Assembly (NCBI RefSeq): GCF_023734775.1
Contig: NZ_AP025732.1
Span: 5,392,501-5,456,500 of the forward strand
Origin: Nostoc cf. commune SO-36
GTDB lineage: Bacteria; Cyanobacteriota; Cyanobacteriia; Cyanobacteriales; Nostocaceae
Length of the DNA: 64,000 nucleotides
Direction: 5' to 3'
Both the position numbers and the translations under genes were made by a program. The notes below the pieces were generated by a model. It made no database searches, was not told where the DNA came from, and saw only the letters and a program-made list of their open reading frames with translations. Of this stretch, positions 8,601 to 18,571 are shown one piece after another. Positions within the stretch are counted from its first letter, which is position 1. Each line of letters opens with the position of its first letter.

Positions 8601-8628
8601 AGCCGATGTATTTTCCATCGGCTTTTTT
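8601..8628 (+). terminator. Rho-independent terminator after the DUF3153 gene
   Basis: Perfect 8-bp stem AGCCGATG/CATCGGCT with a 7-nt loop, followed by a run of T. It lies 30 bp after the stop codon of the lipoprotein gene. Confidence 0.85.
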
Positions 8629-9043
8629 ACACTTTTCTGTATTATTGAAGACGTTATTACAACAGGTGATCAGGTTGTAACGAGTACCGAAGCGCTACGT
8701 AATGCGGGAGCGATCGTGGATTTCGTAATTTGCGTAATCTGGCGCGGAAGCGCACAAAACAACAGCCCCGAAAAAGCTGGTATTCAAAAACTTGCTCTGT
8801 GTTTGACATGGAAGAATTTTCAGTGTGGATGGAACTGTCTTGAAGCCCACAGTTATAAGAATTTTGAACAACAACCTTAAAAATACTTAGCTTTGAGATG
8901 AGACTTGTGGAATTTAGGGTTAAACATTAGTATTGCTATGTTCCCATTGTTCGCTACAATACCAGCGTTCAGCAGATGTAATGCTTTGAAATAGAAACTC
9001 AAAAAAGTAAAAGCAGAAATCTTAGTTAATCAGGAGATATTTG
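8629..9043. other. Intergenic region without recognised gene
   Basis: About 410 bp separate the terminator at 8628 from the azoreductase gene. The stretch contains TAACGAGTACCGAAGCGCTACG-type repeat fragments but no coding signal. AGGAGA at 9032-9037 is the ribosome site of the next gene. Confidence 0.4.
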
Positions 9044-9664
9044 GTGGTAAACATTCTACACATTGATTCCAGCCCCCGTAGTGAACGATCGCACTCTAGA
9101 GAACTATCTAAAGAATTCGTCAGTGGTTGGAAAGAAGCGCATCCTGAAGATGCAATCGCTTATCGAGATTTAGGGCATTACCCAGTTCCTCACGTTGATG
9201 AAGCTTGGATTGCAGCAGCTTTTACACCACCAGAAACCCATACCCCAGAATTAACTGAGGCACTTAGGATTTCTGACGAGTTGATTGATGAGTTTTTGGC
9301 AGCCGATCGCTACGTCTTTGGAGTGCCAATGTATAACTTTAATATACCTTCCACTTTCAAGGCTTACATCGACCAAATCGTTCGGGCTAACCGGACTTTT
9401 AGTATAGATGCTCAAGGCAATCTTAAAGGATTAGTCGAGGGTAAAAAGGCAGTCATCATCACAGCTCGCGGTAGTGACTTTAGTGCAACATCTCCTTTTG
9501 CTGTCTATGATTTCCAAGAACCCTACCTACGGGCGATTTTTGGCTTTATTGGGATTACAGACATTCAATTTATTAACGCTAATAGCCTGAATCAAGGTGA
9601 TGCCCGTACCCAATCTTTATCAGAAGCACAGGCAGCAATTCAAAATTTGATCACCAAGTGGTAA
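9044..9664 (+). CDS. azoR: FMN-dependent NADH-azoreductase
   Basis: AzoR is a flavodoxin-fold dimer that reduces quinones and azo compounds with NAD(P)H. Seen here are the N-terminal phosphate-binding loop HIDSSPRSERSHSRELS, the FMN-contact motif VFGVPMYNFNIPSTFKAYIDQ, and the RGSDF/YLRAIFGFIGI segments of the family. The length (206 residues) is typical. GTG at 9044 is chosen because AGGAGA ends six bases upstream; the TTG at 9041 is too close to it. Monocistronic. Physiological role in this organism is presumably quinone detoxification (inference). Confidence 0.92.
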   Translation: MVNILHIDSSPRSERSHSRELSKEFVSGWKEAHPEDAIAYRDLGHYPVPHVDEAWIAAAFTPPETHTPELTEALRISDELIDEFLAADRYVFGVPMYNFNIPSTFKAYIDQIVRANRTFSIDAQGNLKGLVEGKKAVIITARGSDFSATSPFAVYDFQEPYLRAIFGFIGITDIQFINANSLNQGDARTQSLSEAQAAIQNLITKW

Positions 9665-9671
9665 TGTGATG

Positions 9672-9708
9672 TGGGGCATTGGGCATTGGGCATTGGGCAT
9701 TGGGCATT
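9672..9708. repeat. Short tandem heptamer repeat (TGGGCAT)n
   Basis: About five consecutive copies of the heptamer TGGGCAT lie in the gap between azoR and pdxH. The same heptamer in inverse form appears at 42.72 kb and 63.69 kb. Confidence 0.9.
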
Positions 9709-9793
9709 AAAAAAGAGGAGGCAGGAGGCAGAAATTCTTTAATTTTGAATTTTAAATTTTGAATTTTGAATTGATTACTCCCCTGCCTCCCCT

Positions 9794-10438
9794 TCACGGT
9801 GACAATCGCTCAATTTTCCAAGTGCCATTATCTAAACGGCTATAGAGCAAGCGATCGTGAAGACGGCTAGAGCGTCCTTGCCAAAACTCAATTCCTGTGG
9901 GGATCACTCGTAAGCCTCCCCAATGAGGTGGTCGAGGAATCTCCTGATTTTCATATTTGCTCTGGAAGTCCTGCAAGCGTCGCTCCAGGACTTCTCGGCT
10001 TTCTATCACCTCGCTTTGATTAGATACCCATGCACCCAAGCGACTGTTAGCAGGCCGACTTTCAAAATACTGGTCTGACTCAGTTTCAGTAACTTTTTCC
10101 ACATATCCTGAAATTCGGACTTGACGCTCCAGTTCTGCCCACCAAAAAACTAAGCTCGCCTGGGGATTTTCTGCTAGTTCTTGTCCTTTATGACTGTTGT
10201 AATTGGTGAATAAGACAAAGCCCCTTTCATCAAAATCCTTGAGTAATACCATTCTGGCTGAGGGCTTACCGTCTGGTGTGGCGGTGGCAATGGTCATAGC
10301 ATTAGGTTCAGGGAGCTGGGCTGCTAAAGCCTGATCGAACCATTTTTTAAATTGGATAAAAGGGTTGAGGTTTACTTCGAGTTCGCTTAAACCTTCCAAG
10401 GTGTAGTCTTTGCGAAGGTCAGCTATAGTTTTGTCCAT
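9794..10438 (-). CDS. pdxH: Pyridoxamine 5'-phosphate oxidase
   Basis: PdxH oxidises pyridoxine/pyridoxamine phosphate to pyridoxal phosphate using FMN. The 214-residue protein shows the whole family pattern: [13 protein letters not shown] at the N-terminus, [23 protein letters not shown] (FMN binding), [19 protein letters not shown], the [10 protein letters not shown] strand, [13 protein letters not shown], and the C-terminal [18 protein letters not shown] with PLP-contacting Arg/His. ATG at 10438 gives the expected N-terminus. No operon partner. Confidence 0.96.
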   Translation of the reverse strand: MDKTIADLRKDYTLEGLSELEVNLNPFIQFKKWFDQALAAQLPEPNAMTIATATPDGKPSARMVLLKDFDERGFVLFTNYNSHKGQELAENPQASLVFWWAELERQVRISGYVEKVTETESDQYFESRPANSRLGAWVSNQSEVIESREVLERRLQDFQSKYENQEIPRPPHWGGLRVIPTGIEFWQGRSSRLHDRLLYSRLDNGTWKIERLSP

Positions 10439-10577
10439 TGTGATTTGTTTCCTTGCTATCAGATACGCTTATACATATCTTTGTTAAAAATATCTATGAT
10501 GATGATCAGATAATGATCAGCGCCATCAAGAATTTTACAAATTCTTTCAAGAATATATCTAAAATAGGTTGCATAAA

Positions 10578-11663
10578 ATGCGCCGTTCGGCCTCCCTTCA
10601 ACGCTTCTTAATTTATGGTCTGAGCGGTCCGATTATCGCTCTCAATGTTTGGTTGCTGTCCGTGCTTTTTCGCTATTTCCAGCATCCCATTACCGTCTTG
10701 AGCATTGCGGCAATTTTGGCTTTTCTCCTCAATTACCCGGTTAAGTTCTTTGAACGCGCTCAGATCACCCGCACTCAGGCGGTGATCGTAGTTTTACTTG
10801 CAACATTAACTCTATTTGGGATTTTAGGCGTTACCCTAGTGCCCTTGATCATTGACCAAACAATCCAACTGTTAAATAAGATCCCTGATTGGTTAACGGC
10901 CAGTCAAACAAATCTAGAGCAGTTTGAGATAGTTGCAAAGCAACGACGTTTGCCGATTGATCTGAGGGTTGTGAGCAGTCAAATCAATGCCAACATTCAA
11001 AATGTGGTGCAACAGCTAGCTTCTGGTGCAGTAGGATTTGCTGGAACACTGCTGTCAGGATTACTTAACTTAGTGTTAGTCATTGTGCTTGCATTTTATA
11101 TGCTTTTATATGGCGATCGCGTCTGGTATGGTCTGATCAATCTGTTGCCATCTAATATTGGAGATCCTCTTACGGCATCCTTACGCTTAAATTTCCAGAA
11201 CTTCTTTCTTAGCCAGTTGTTGCTAGGACTATTCATGGTGCTAACCCTGACACCTATTTTCTTAGTAATGAAGGTTCCCTTTGCTCTGTTGTTTGCCATA
11301 TTAATTGGTATTTCAGAACTGATTCCCTTTATCGGGGCATCTTTGGGCATTGGTCTGGTGACAATTTTAGTACTGCTACAAAATTGGTGGTTAGCAGTTC
11401 AAGTTGCGATCGCGGCGATTCTCATGCAGCAGCTTAAGGATAACCTGTTAGCTCCCAGATTACTCGGCAACTTTATTGGGTTGAATCCCATCTGGATTTT
11501 TGTAGCTATTTTGATGGGATTTGAGATTGCTGGGCTGTTAGGAACGCTTGTTGCTGTTCCCATTGCCGGTACTATTAAAGGCACTTTCGATGCGATCAAA
11601 AGCGGCAAGCCTGGTAATTTTGCCTCAACTGTTACCATTGCTCATGACCCACCTCCAGATTAA
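10578..11663 (+). CDS. AI-2E family transporter (PerM/DUF20 permease)
   Basis: A polytopic membrane protein of about 361 residues with seven to eight hydrophobic segments. The arrangement is that of the AI-2E/PerM family: N-terminal helix pair, a polar periplasmic region (about 95-150), then the helix bundle with NLVLVIVLAFYMLLYGDR and the conserved ELIPFIGASLGI and DNLLAPRLLGNFIGLNPIW motifs. Substrates of most members are unknown; export of small molecules or Na+/H+ exchange has been reported for relatives. ATG at 10578 is preferred to the TTG three codons earlier. Confidence 0.9.
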   Translation: MRRSASLQRFLIYGLSGPIIALNVWLLSVLFRYFQHPITVLSIAAILAFLLNYPVKFFERAQITRTQAVIVVLLATLTLFGILGVTLVPLIIDQTIQLLNKIPDWLTASQTNLEQFEIVAKQRRLPIDLRVVSSQINANIQNVVQQLASGAVGFAGTLLSGLLNLVLVIVLAFYMLLYGDRVWYGLINLLPSNIGDPLTASLRLNFQNFFLSQLLLGLFMVLTLTPIFLVMKVPFALLFAILIGISELIPFIGASLGIGLVTILVLLQNWWLAVQVAIAAILMQQLKDNLLAPRLLGNFIGLNPIWIFVAILMGFEIAGLLGTLVAVPIAGTIKGTFDAIKSGKPGNFASTVTIAHDPPPD

Positions 11664-11948
11664 GAGGGTGGGGGGCAGGGGAGGCAGGGGGAGCAGGGGA
11701 AGATGAACGATTGATTATTGACTAATGTCCAATGCCCAATTCCCAATTCCCAAATGAAAAGTTGCACAATCTGATCTCACAATTCACAATGGTGATTGAT
11801 TACAAATTTCATAGGATGCTGCTAGCAGGCCATTCCTGAATAATAAAAACGCAAGTGAATGTATAGAGTACACGCTTTGCCAATAGTCAATCAGATTTTT
11901 GTGAATTTACAGTCTTTTAATTTTCATTAATTAACTTAGAACCCATTG

Positions 11949-12776
11949 ATGGAAGCTTCCGAGCTATTAGAAACAATCACACTTTTGATTTACCAAGCCG
12001 AACAGGGAGAAATTGATCCTTGGGATGTCCAAGTGATTGAGGTGATTGACCGTTACTTAGAACTGATGGCACCGGAGGCAATAGGAAGAGGTTATGAAGC
12101 GGACTTGTCTCAATCTGGACAGGCATTTTTGTCAGCATCAATGTTGGTATTATTCAAGGCAAATACTTTGATGCAATTGTCAACAGTAGGAGATGTGCTA
12201 GATGGTGTAGAAGATGATGCATTATTGTTAGGTGAAGACGGTTCACATCAAGGTCATCGTCTACCGCTAGAACGGCAATTGCGTCGTCGTCCAGCAGCAA
12301 TGCCGCCACCAAAGCGCCGTGTGACTCTGCAAGAGTTAATCAAGCAATTGCAGATCATGGCGAATCAATTGAAACTGGTAGAAAAAGCCAGTAAACCTAT
12401 CCGTCCCAGACGCCTGCCTAGCGTCCAAAGTATGCGGGAGGCACTGGAGTTAGCTCACCAGGAAAATCTGACAGAAGTAGCTGGCGAACTGGAGCAGGTG
12501 TTGAAATTGTCGGCAAAAGAGCTAAGTCTAGAACAAAATTGGTTAAATTTAGAACAACTTGTAGAGTTGTGGACTCAGACCAAGCTTGTTAACCAAAATG
12601 GCTCTGGACATGAGTCTAAGCGCAGTCAACTAGTTAGCGTTTTCTGGGCATTACTACTATTATCGGCTCAATCGAAAGTAGAGCTATTTCAAGAGGAGTT
12701 TTACCATGAGATTAAAATTCGCTTACTTAGAGATTCAGCCAACTCCTGCCAACCTTTTGAGCAACCGATGAACTAA
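11949..12776 (+). CDS. scpA: Segregation and condensation protein A
   Basis: ScpA is the kleisin subunit that bridges the SMC heads in the bacterial condensin. The N-terminal domain (LLETITLLIYQAEQGEIDPWDVQVIEVIDRYL) is the classical SMC-neck-binding helix pattern, and ASMLVLFKANTLM corresponds to the family's core helix. The C-terminus (SVFWALLLLSAQSKVELFQEEFYHEIKI) is the winged-helix part that contacts the other SMC head. Length about 275 residues is normal. ATG at 11949 chosen; a TTG lies one codon before. scpB is not adjacent, as usual in cyanobacteria. Confidence 0.9.
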   Translation: MEASELLETITLLIYQAEQGEIDPWDVQVIEVIDRYLELMAPEAIGRGYEADLSQSGQAFLSASMLVLFKANTLMQLSTVGDVLDGVEDDALLLGEDGSHQGHRLPLERQLRRRPAAMPPPKRRVTLQELIKQLQIMANQLKLVEKASKPIRPRRLPSVQSMREALELAHQENLTEVAGELEQVLKLSAKELSLEQNWLNLEQLVELWTQTKLVNQNGSGHESKRSQLVSVFWALLLLSAQSKVELFQEEFYHEIKIRLLRDSANSCQPFEQPMN

Positions 12777-13007
12777 GAAAAGCAAAAGCAGCCCTACAGA
12801 TATTTACAGATTTGTACTTCAGCCCCAAAATCCGAGTAAATTGAAAAGATAAGCGATCGCTTGTCATCTAAGTATATCTATGGTTGTAATAACCACTAAA
12901 ATCCTGTTATCCCTCTTTTGAGGGATGGCTTAGAGCAGAAATAAAAACTGATGATTAAGTATCACTCGATGAAAGTAAACTGGGTTGTGGTTGAGGAATA
13001 AATTTTT

Positions 13008-14177
13008 ATGAAAGCGATGATTCTCGCGGCTGGCAAGGGTACTCGCGTGCGTCCGATTACCTATACAATTCCCAAACCGATGATTCCCATCCTGCAAAAG
13101 CCAGTGATGGAGTTCTTGCTGGAACTGTTACGCCAACATGGATTTGACCAAATTATGGTCAACGTTAGTCATTTGGCTGAGGAAATAGAAAATTATTTCC
13201 GTGACGGTCAACGGTTTGGGGTACAGATTGCCTATTCATTTGAAGGCAAAATTGATGACAACGGTAAACTAGAGGGAGAAGCAATCGGTTCTGCTGGAGG
13301 AATGCGGCGCATCCAAGACTTCTCACCCTTTTTTGATGATACCTTTGTAGTTTTGTGTGGTGATGCTTTAATTGACCTGGATTTAACTGCGGCGGTTAAA
13401 TGGCATAGAGCTAAAGGCTCAATCGCTACTATTATTACGAAATCTGTCCCCAAGGAAGAAGTTTCTAGCTATGGTGTGGTGGTGACAGACGAAGATGGGC
13501 GTGTCAAAGCTTTCCAAGAAAAACCTTCAACTGAAGAAGCCCTCAGCACCAATATCAACACAGGTATTTACATCTTTGAGCCAGAGGTTTTTAACTATAT
13601 CCCCTCTGATATCGAGTATGACATTGGTAGCGAATTGTTTCCCAAATTGGTAGAAATCCAAGCTCCCTTCTATGCCATCCCTATGGACTTTGAATGGGTA
13701 GATATTGGTAAAGTCCCAGACTATTGGCGGGCGATTCGCGGTGTGCTGCTAGGTGAAATCAAAAATGTGCAAATCCCCGGTCATGAAGTTGCCCCTGGCA
13801 TCTATACTGGCTTAAATGTTGCCGTAAATTGGGACAAAGTAGATATCACAGGCCCCGTTTACATTGGCGGTATGACGAGAATCGAAGACGGAGCTAAAAT
13901 AGTTGGCCCAGCGATGATTGGGCCCAATTGTTGGATATGTAGTGGTGCAACAGTAGAAAACAGCGTGATTTTTGAATGGTCGCGCCTAGGCCCCGGAGTT
14001 CGGTTAGTCGATAAGCTAGTATTTGGACGTTATTGCGTAGATAAAACTGGTGCTGCTATTGATGTTCAAGCCGCAGCTTTAGACTGGCTGATTACTGATG
14101 CCCGTCAAACAGTGCCATCACATACTCCTGTTGAGCGACAAGCGATAGAGGAATTGTTGGGAACAACTACAAATTAG
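13008..14177 (+). CDS. Sugar-phosphate nucleotidyltransferase (mannose-1-phosphate guanylyltransferase-like)
   Basis: The enzyme transfers a nucleotide to a sugar-1-phosphate. The N-terminal catalytic domain starts with AAGKGTRVRPITYTIPKPM (nucleotide loop with Lys), followed by CGDALIDLDL (metal-binding Asp), FQEKPS and NTGIYIFEPEV. The C-terminal third (about 265-340) has hexapeptide-like strands (GPVYIGGMTRI, GPAMIGPNCWI) forming a left-handed beta helix. 389 residues fit the mannose-1-phosphate guanylyltransferase or glucose-1-phosphate group; the exact base and sugar cannot be decided by eye. Probably feeds glycosylation or exopolysaccharide synthesis. Monocistronic. Confidence 0.85.
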   Translation: MKAMILAAGKGTRVRPITYTIPKPMIPILQKPVMEFLLELLRQHGFDQIMVNVSHLAEEIENYFRDGQRFGVQIAYSFEGKIDDNGKLEGEAIGSAGGMRRIQDFSPFFDDTFVVLCGDALIDLDLTAAVKWHRAKGSIATIITKSVPKEEVSSYGVVVTDEDGRVKAFQEKPSTEEALSTNINTGIYIFEPEVFNYIPSDIEYDIGSELFPKLVEIQAPFYAIPMDFEWVDIGKVPDYWRAIRGVLLGEIKNVQIPGHEVAPGIYTGLNVAVNWDKVDITGPVYIGGMTRIEDGAKIVGPAMIGPNCWICSGATVENSVIFEWSRLGPGVRLVDKLVFGRYCVDKTGAAIDVQAAALDWLITDARQTVPSHTPVERQAIEELLGTTTN

Positions 14178-14179
14178 GA

Positions 14180-14300
14180 AATTGGGCATGGGGAAGAAGC
14201 AAGGGAGCAGGGGGCAGGGAGAAGAGTTCTCCCCTCTGCTCCCCGCACCCCGCCCCTCTGCCTCTTTTCAATGCCCAATACCCAATGCCCCAATCCCTAA
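14180..14300. repeat. Low-complexity G-rich/C-rich inverted tracts
   Basis: The gap between the nucleotidyltransferase and speA holds GGGAGCAGGGGGCAGGGAG followed by CCCCTCTGCTCCCCGC-type sequence and copies of AATGCCCAAT. It can fold back and lies between convergent genes, so it may act as a bidirectional terminator (inference). Confidence 0.45.
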
Positions 14301-16309
14301 CTATTCAAGTACGTATATCTTCTAAGACTCTGCTCGTAGGTTTGCAATAGTCGCTGAGATTCTGCTAGAGTAATACGGTTTTCTTCTAATGCTTTCTCAC
14401 AACGCTGGCGAATGTTTTCCACCATATCTTCGGAGTCATACTGGACGTAACTCACTACTTCGCTCATGGTGTCACCTTTGACAACGTGTTCAATCTGGTA
14501 GCCTTTGGGCGTTAATTGGATATGAACGGCGTTAGTATCGCCAAATAAGTTGTGCAAATTGCCCATGATTTCTTGGTAAGCTCCATTTAAGAACATCCCC
14601 AAATAATAAGGTTCTCCGGGCTTGTAAGTGTGCAACTCTAAAACCGATTTGACATCGCGCAGGTCAATAAAACGGTCAATTTTACCATCACTATCGCAGG
14701 TGAGGTCTGCCAAAATTCCCCGCCGCGTTGGTTCTTCATCCAAGCGGTGAATTGGCATGATCGGGAATAGCTGATCGATCGCCCAGCAATCTGGTGCTGA
14801 TTGAAACACTGACATATTCACGTAGTAGATGGAAGCCATGATTTTTTCTAGGTCTTCCAGTTCATCGGGTACGTACTCTTGCTGTCTAGTAATGTTAAGA
14901 ATTTTCTGACAACAAGCCCAGTAGAGGCGTTCGGCTTTGGCTCGTTCTCTGAGGCGTAATATTCCTAAGTTGAAGCGGCTGATGGCTTCTTCTTTGAATT
15001 GTGCAGCGTCGTGGTAGAACTCTTGATAGTTCTCTTGGTTGATGGATTGGTAAGTTTCCCACAAGTAATTGATAATTGGGGATTCTCCCTCTTGTGGAGG
15101 TTCTGGTGAATCGAGAGGGACATCACTAGTGCTAAGAACGTCGAAAATCAGCACCGACTGATGGGATGCGATCGCTCGTCCACTTTCACTAATCAGTGTT
15201 GGTACGGGTATTTCCCGTTCAGCACAGGTATCTTTTAACTCTGCCACGATGTCGTTGGCATAGTTCTGCATATTGTAATTTTTCGATGCATAGAAGTTGG
15301 TTTGTGAGCCATCATAATCTACGCCCAAGCCACCACCAACATCAAGGTATTTCATATCTGCCCCCAGCATCGACAATTCCACATAAATGCGGCTGGCTTC
15401 TTGGATGGCATCTTTAATCACATTAATGGCAGAAATTTGTGAGCCGATGTGGAAATGCATCAATTGCAAAGAATCGAGCAGGTCAGCTTCGCGTAACTTG
15501 TCAACAGCCTCAATTACTTCGGGCATTGTCAAACCAAATTTAGCGCGATCGCCACTGGAAGTTCCCCAACGTCCCATGCCTTGGGTACTGAGTTTAGCTC
15601 GAACACCTAATATTGGCTTGATACCTAACTGGCGATTGGCATCAATTACCAAATCAACCTCTTCAATCTGTTCTATGACGATGATTGGTGTTTGCCCTAG
15701 TCTTTGGGCTAGCATTGCCGTTTCGATATATTCTCGGTCTTTGTAGCCGTTGCAAACTAACAACGCTCCTGGTGTATCCAATACAGCCAGAGCAATCATT
15801 AATTCTGGCTTGGAACCGGCTTCTAAACCAAATTGATGGGGTTTGCCAAATTTCACTAAATCCTCAATCAAATGCCGTTCTTGGTTGCATTTGACGGGAA
15901 ACACGCCACGGTAGACACCAGGGTAATTATAGCGAGCGATCGCTTTAGCAAAACAAGCGTTCAACCGCTCAATCCGGTCTTCCAAAATATCAGAAAAGCG
16001 AATCAACATGGGAAGTCCCAAGTTGCGCTGTTTCATGGAGTTGACCAATTCAAACAAGTCAAGAGATCCCCCGCGATCGCCCTTGGGTGCTACGGTAACG
16101 TGACCAGCAGCGCTAATGGAAAAATAAGGTTGTCCCCATCCTTCAATCCGGTACAAGGCTTCACTATCCTCAATTTTCCAAGAGCGAGGTAAATCTTGTG
16201 TGGTAGTACTAGGTGGTAACAGCTTTTTTTGCTTATGATTTTTCACTTCTTTGTGTCCATTAGACGGTAGTACCACCTCGTCAGATGTAGCAGTTGAATC
16301 AGCACCCAT
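14297..16309 (-). CDS. speA: Biosynthetic arginine decarboxylase
   Basis: SpeA converts arginine to agmatine, the first step of polyamine synthesis in cyanobacteria. The 670-residue protein has the PLP-binding region YRGVFPVKCNQERHL with the Schiff-base Lys at about 140, the GLEAGSKPEL block, the LMHFHIGSQ motif, the glycine-rich phosphate site LDVGGGLGVDYDG and SESGRAIASHQ, and the characteristic long C-terminus. The first 40 residues are a polar, poorly conserved extension. ATG at 16309 is supported by this common extension in filamentous strains. No partner gene in the operon. Confidence 0.96.
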   Translation of the reverse strand: MGADSTATSDEVVLPSNGHKEVKNHKQKKLLPPSTTTQDLPRSWKIEDSEALYRIEGWGQPYFSISAAGHVTVAPKGDRGGSLDLFELVNSMKQRNLGLPMLIRFSDILEDRIERLNACFAKAIARYNYPGVYRGVFPVKCNQERHLIEDLVKFGKPHQFGLEAGSKPELMIALAVLDTPGALLVCNGYKDREYIETAMLAQRLGQTPIIVIEQIEEVDLVIDANRQLGIKPILGVRAKLSTQGMGRWGTSSGDRAKFGLTMPEVIEAVDKLREADLLDSLQLMHFHIGSQISAINVIKDAIQEASRIYVELSMLGADMKYLDVGGGLGVDYDGSQTNFYASKNYNMQNYANDIVAELKDTCAEREIPVPTLISESGRAIASHQSVLIFDVLSTSDVPLDSPEPPQEGESPIINYLWETYQSINQENYQEFYHDAAQFKEEAISRFNLGILRLRERAKAERLYWACCQKILNITRQQEYVPDELEDLEKIMASIYYVNMSVFQSAPDCWAIDQLFPIMPIHRLDEEPTRRGILADLTCDSDGKIDRFIDLRDVKSVLELHTYKPGEPYYLGMFLNGAYQEIMGNLHNLFGDTNAVHIQLTPKGYQIEHVVKGDTMSEVVSYVQYDSEDMVENIRQRCEKALEENRITLAESQRLLQTYEQSLRRYTYLNS

Positions 16310-16411
16310 TTCTTCCTAACCTCTGTTTTTCACCCACGAGTTAACAATTTAGCGCATTCATTTAGGAACGTATATGCACCCAAGGATAATTTCTGAGATA
16401 AACTCTGATTG

Positions 16412-16472
16412 GTCAATAGTCGTATGTCATTAGTCATCGGTCATTAGTCATTGGTCATTGGTCATTAGTGCA
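16412..16472. repeat. Heptamer repeats of GTCATTG/GTCATTA type
   Basis: Degenerate tandem copies of the heptamer GTCATT(A/G) lie between the divergent speA and ndk genes. This is a Nostoc-type short tandem repeat with no coding content. Confidence 0.75.
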
Positions 16473-16557
16473 AAACCCTTAGACTCAAGACAGAGGATGA
16501 CAAAGGACAAATGACAATTGACAAAATAAAAAATTCATTAAGTTTTTGGAGATAGCT

Positions 16558-17007
16558 TTGGAACGTACATTCTTAGCAATTAAGCCAGATGGAGTACAAC
16601 GGGGATTAGTGGGGGAAATTATCCGTCGCTTTGAAACTAAAGGTTTTACCCTAGTTGGTTTAAAGTTTTTGAAAGTCAGCCGGGAATTAGCTGAACAACA
16701 CTATGGTGTTCATCGAGAACGTCCCTTTTTTGGTAGTCTAGTCGAATTTATCACTTCTAGCCCAGTGGTGGCGATGGTATGGGAAGGTGATGGCGTTATT
16801 GCATCAGCCAGAAAGATTATTGGTGCAACAAACCCCTTAACAGCAGAGCCAGGAACGATTCGCGGCGATTTCGGGCTGAATATTGGTCGCAACTTAATTC
16901 ACGGTTCTGATGCTCCAGAAACCGCGCAACAGGAAATAGCTCTATGGTTTAAGGATGAAGAATTAGTTAGTTGGCAACCACATTTAACACCTTGGTTGCA
17001 CGAGTAA
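16558..17007 (+). CDS. ndk: Nucleoside diphosphate kinase
   Basis: Ndk equilibrates nucleoside di- and triphosphates through a phospho-histidine. Starting at the TTG at 16558 the protein has 149 residues, exactly the family size, beginning [24 protein letters not shown] at 16548-16551 lies at correct spacing for that start; the in-frame TTG at 16546 would add four residues and lose the ribosome site. Visible active-site features are KPDGVQRG (Lys), RPFFGSL, and the catalytic His115 in NLIHGSDAP. Complete and typical. Confidence 0.96.
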   Translation: MERTFLAIKPDGVQRGLVGEIIRRFETKGFTLVGLKFLKVSRELAEQHYGVHRERPFFGSLVEFITSSPVVAMVWEGDGVIASARKIIGATNPLTAEPGTIRGDFGLNIGRNLIHGSDAPETAQQEIALWFKDEELVSWQPHLTPWLHE

Positions 17008-17017
17008 GATATTAGGG

Positions 17018-17155
17018 GAGAGGTTACAGGTGATAGGTGACAGTTGACAGGTTACAGGTTACAGGTGACAGGTTGCAGGTTGCAGGTGATAGGTTACAGG
17101 GTATAGGGAATAATCTGTACCCTGTACCCTGTACCCTATTCCCTATTCCCTCTCC
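17018..17155. repeat. Tandem GTTACAGGT/GTACCCT repeats between ndk and the TerC gene
   Basis: Repeating units of the form AGGTTACAGGTGACAG are followed by GTACCCTGTACCCT and ATTCCCTATTCCC. The two halves are partly complementary, so the tract may fold and separate the convergent genes. Confidence 0.8.
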
Positions 17156-17161
17156 CCTCTT

Positions 17162-17884
17162 TTACTTAGAAAGTTCGCTCTTTTCTGGTTCTACTTGGGG
17201 TAATTCAGTACCAACACGCTTGGAAAATCCCCAGCCTAAAATTAGGAAGATGGCAGCAATCATGATCCATTCTGGTGGAACAAAACTATCGTTTACCACT
17301 TTTAACAACAAGCGTAAACCCACCAAGGCCACAGTTACATAGCCTGCGTCTTCTAGGTTTTCATATTCGTCTAACCAACGGATGAACAATCCTGCCATGA
17401 ATCGCAGCGTAATAATACCAATTGTTGCACCCGTCAGCACTAGCCATTTTTCTTGAGAAACTGCGATCGCAGTTGTCACACTATCCAAAGAAAATGCCAA
17501 ATCTGTAAATGCAATCACAGGTATCGCTTGCAACAATGAATTAAAACGCGGCCCGTGATGGTGATCGTCCTTAGATTCTTCCGAGGTAAAGTGTTGAAAT
17601 ACCAACCACAGCAGATAAGCAGCGCCCAATAATTCAAATTGCCAGAATTGTTGCACCCAAGTGGCAGTCAGAATCAGGCTGATTCGCAGCACATAGGCAA
17701 CAACTAAACCAAAGTTCAAAGCTCTACGCTCAAGTTCTTCGTCTTTCAGCCCACGCGCGATCGCAGCGAGAGCGATCGCATTGTCGGCAGATAACAGCGC
17801 CTCTAAAAGCACCAGGATCAGCAAAACTATAAGGGCTTCAAGGCTGAAATGAAAGTCGAGGTAATCAAAAATTCGGTCTAGCAT
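17162..17884 (-). CDS. TerC family membrane protein
   Basis: A 240-residue integral membrane protein with about seven helices. TerC signatures are LLEALLSADNAIALAAIARG near residues 27-46, with the intramembrane Asp of the DN motif, and the second acidic motif FTDLAFSLDSVTTAIAVS near 130-147. Family members are linked to Mn2+ export (Alx, MntX) or to thylakoid biogenesis in plants; the metal is not determined here. It is convergent with ndk across a repeat tract. Start ATG at 17884 precedes a typical short amphipathic N-terminus. Confidence 0.93.
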   Translation of the reverse strand: MLDRIFDYLDFHFSLEALIVLLILVLLEALLSADNAIALAAIARGLKDEELERRALNFGLVVAYVLRISLILTATWVQQFWQFELLGAAYLLWLVFQHFTSEESKDDHHHGPRFNSLLQAIPVIAFTDLAFSLDSVTTAIAVSQEKWLVLTGATIGIITLRFMAGLFIRWLDEYENLEDAGYVTVALVGLRLLLKVVNDSFVPPEWIMIAAIFLILGWGFSKRVGTELPQVEPEKSELSK

Positions 17885-18571
17885 TCCGGGTTTCTCAAAC
17901 AGAAAAAATTAAAATTTGACAAGAACAGAGATTTATATATTAAAAATCGCAATAAATTGCCACTCTAATCCAGCTTAACGTGCTTGTGATGCATTTTGAA
18001 GAGGGTTGAATGTGTGCGATCGTAATTCGAGTGGGGTAATTTGCGTATAAGTCAATACATCCAAAGTTTTAACATCTAGCTGAGTGCGATCGCAATAGTC
18101 CATGTTATGCAAAGCATTTCCGGCTCGTCTAGTCTCTTTGTTAGAAGAAGGGTAGGCTACAAATATTAGACATTTTCAGAAATTAAATCCATAACTCTTG
18201 TAGAGAACTAGCAGTGCTACGTCTTTATATTCCTTTTCACCAAATGTCTATAGCAGTCCGCTTTGATTTTTGAAATTATTTGTGTAGAGAGGGAGTGGGG
18301 AGTGGGGAATAAACCTTTTCGGGGTTTACTGATTTTTTTCAGGAATTAAATATGAGTCCTATATCTCTCGTAATTAATTTTAGTAATAGGTGTAATTTTA
18401 TTTGACAATCGCATAAATTTTTAATTAGCCTCTGATAAATATATAGGCTTGACTTTACGGATTAAAATGCCTAGCTAATCTGCTATCAGCTTATGATAGG
18501 CAGAAGTTTTGCTTCACTATTTATACCTGTAGTTTCTATTGCTAACAATCTTAATTTTTAGGTGATTAATT
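17885..18571. other. Intergenic region without supported gene
   Basis: Nearly 690 bp carry HIP1-related sites (GTGCGATCG near 18015 and 18085) and a GAGAGGGAGTGGGGAGTGGGG tract near 18288. It is otherwise AT-rich, unstructured sequence between divergent genes, and no RNA gene or repeat array was recognised. Confidence 0.45.
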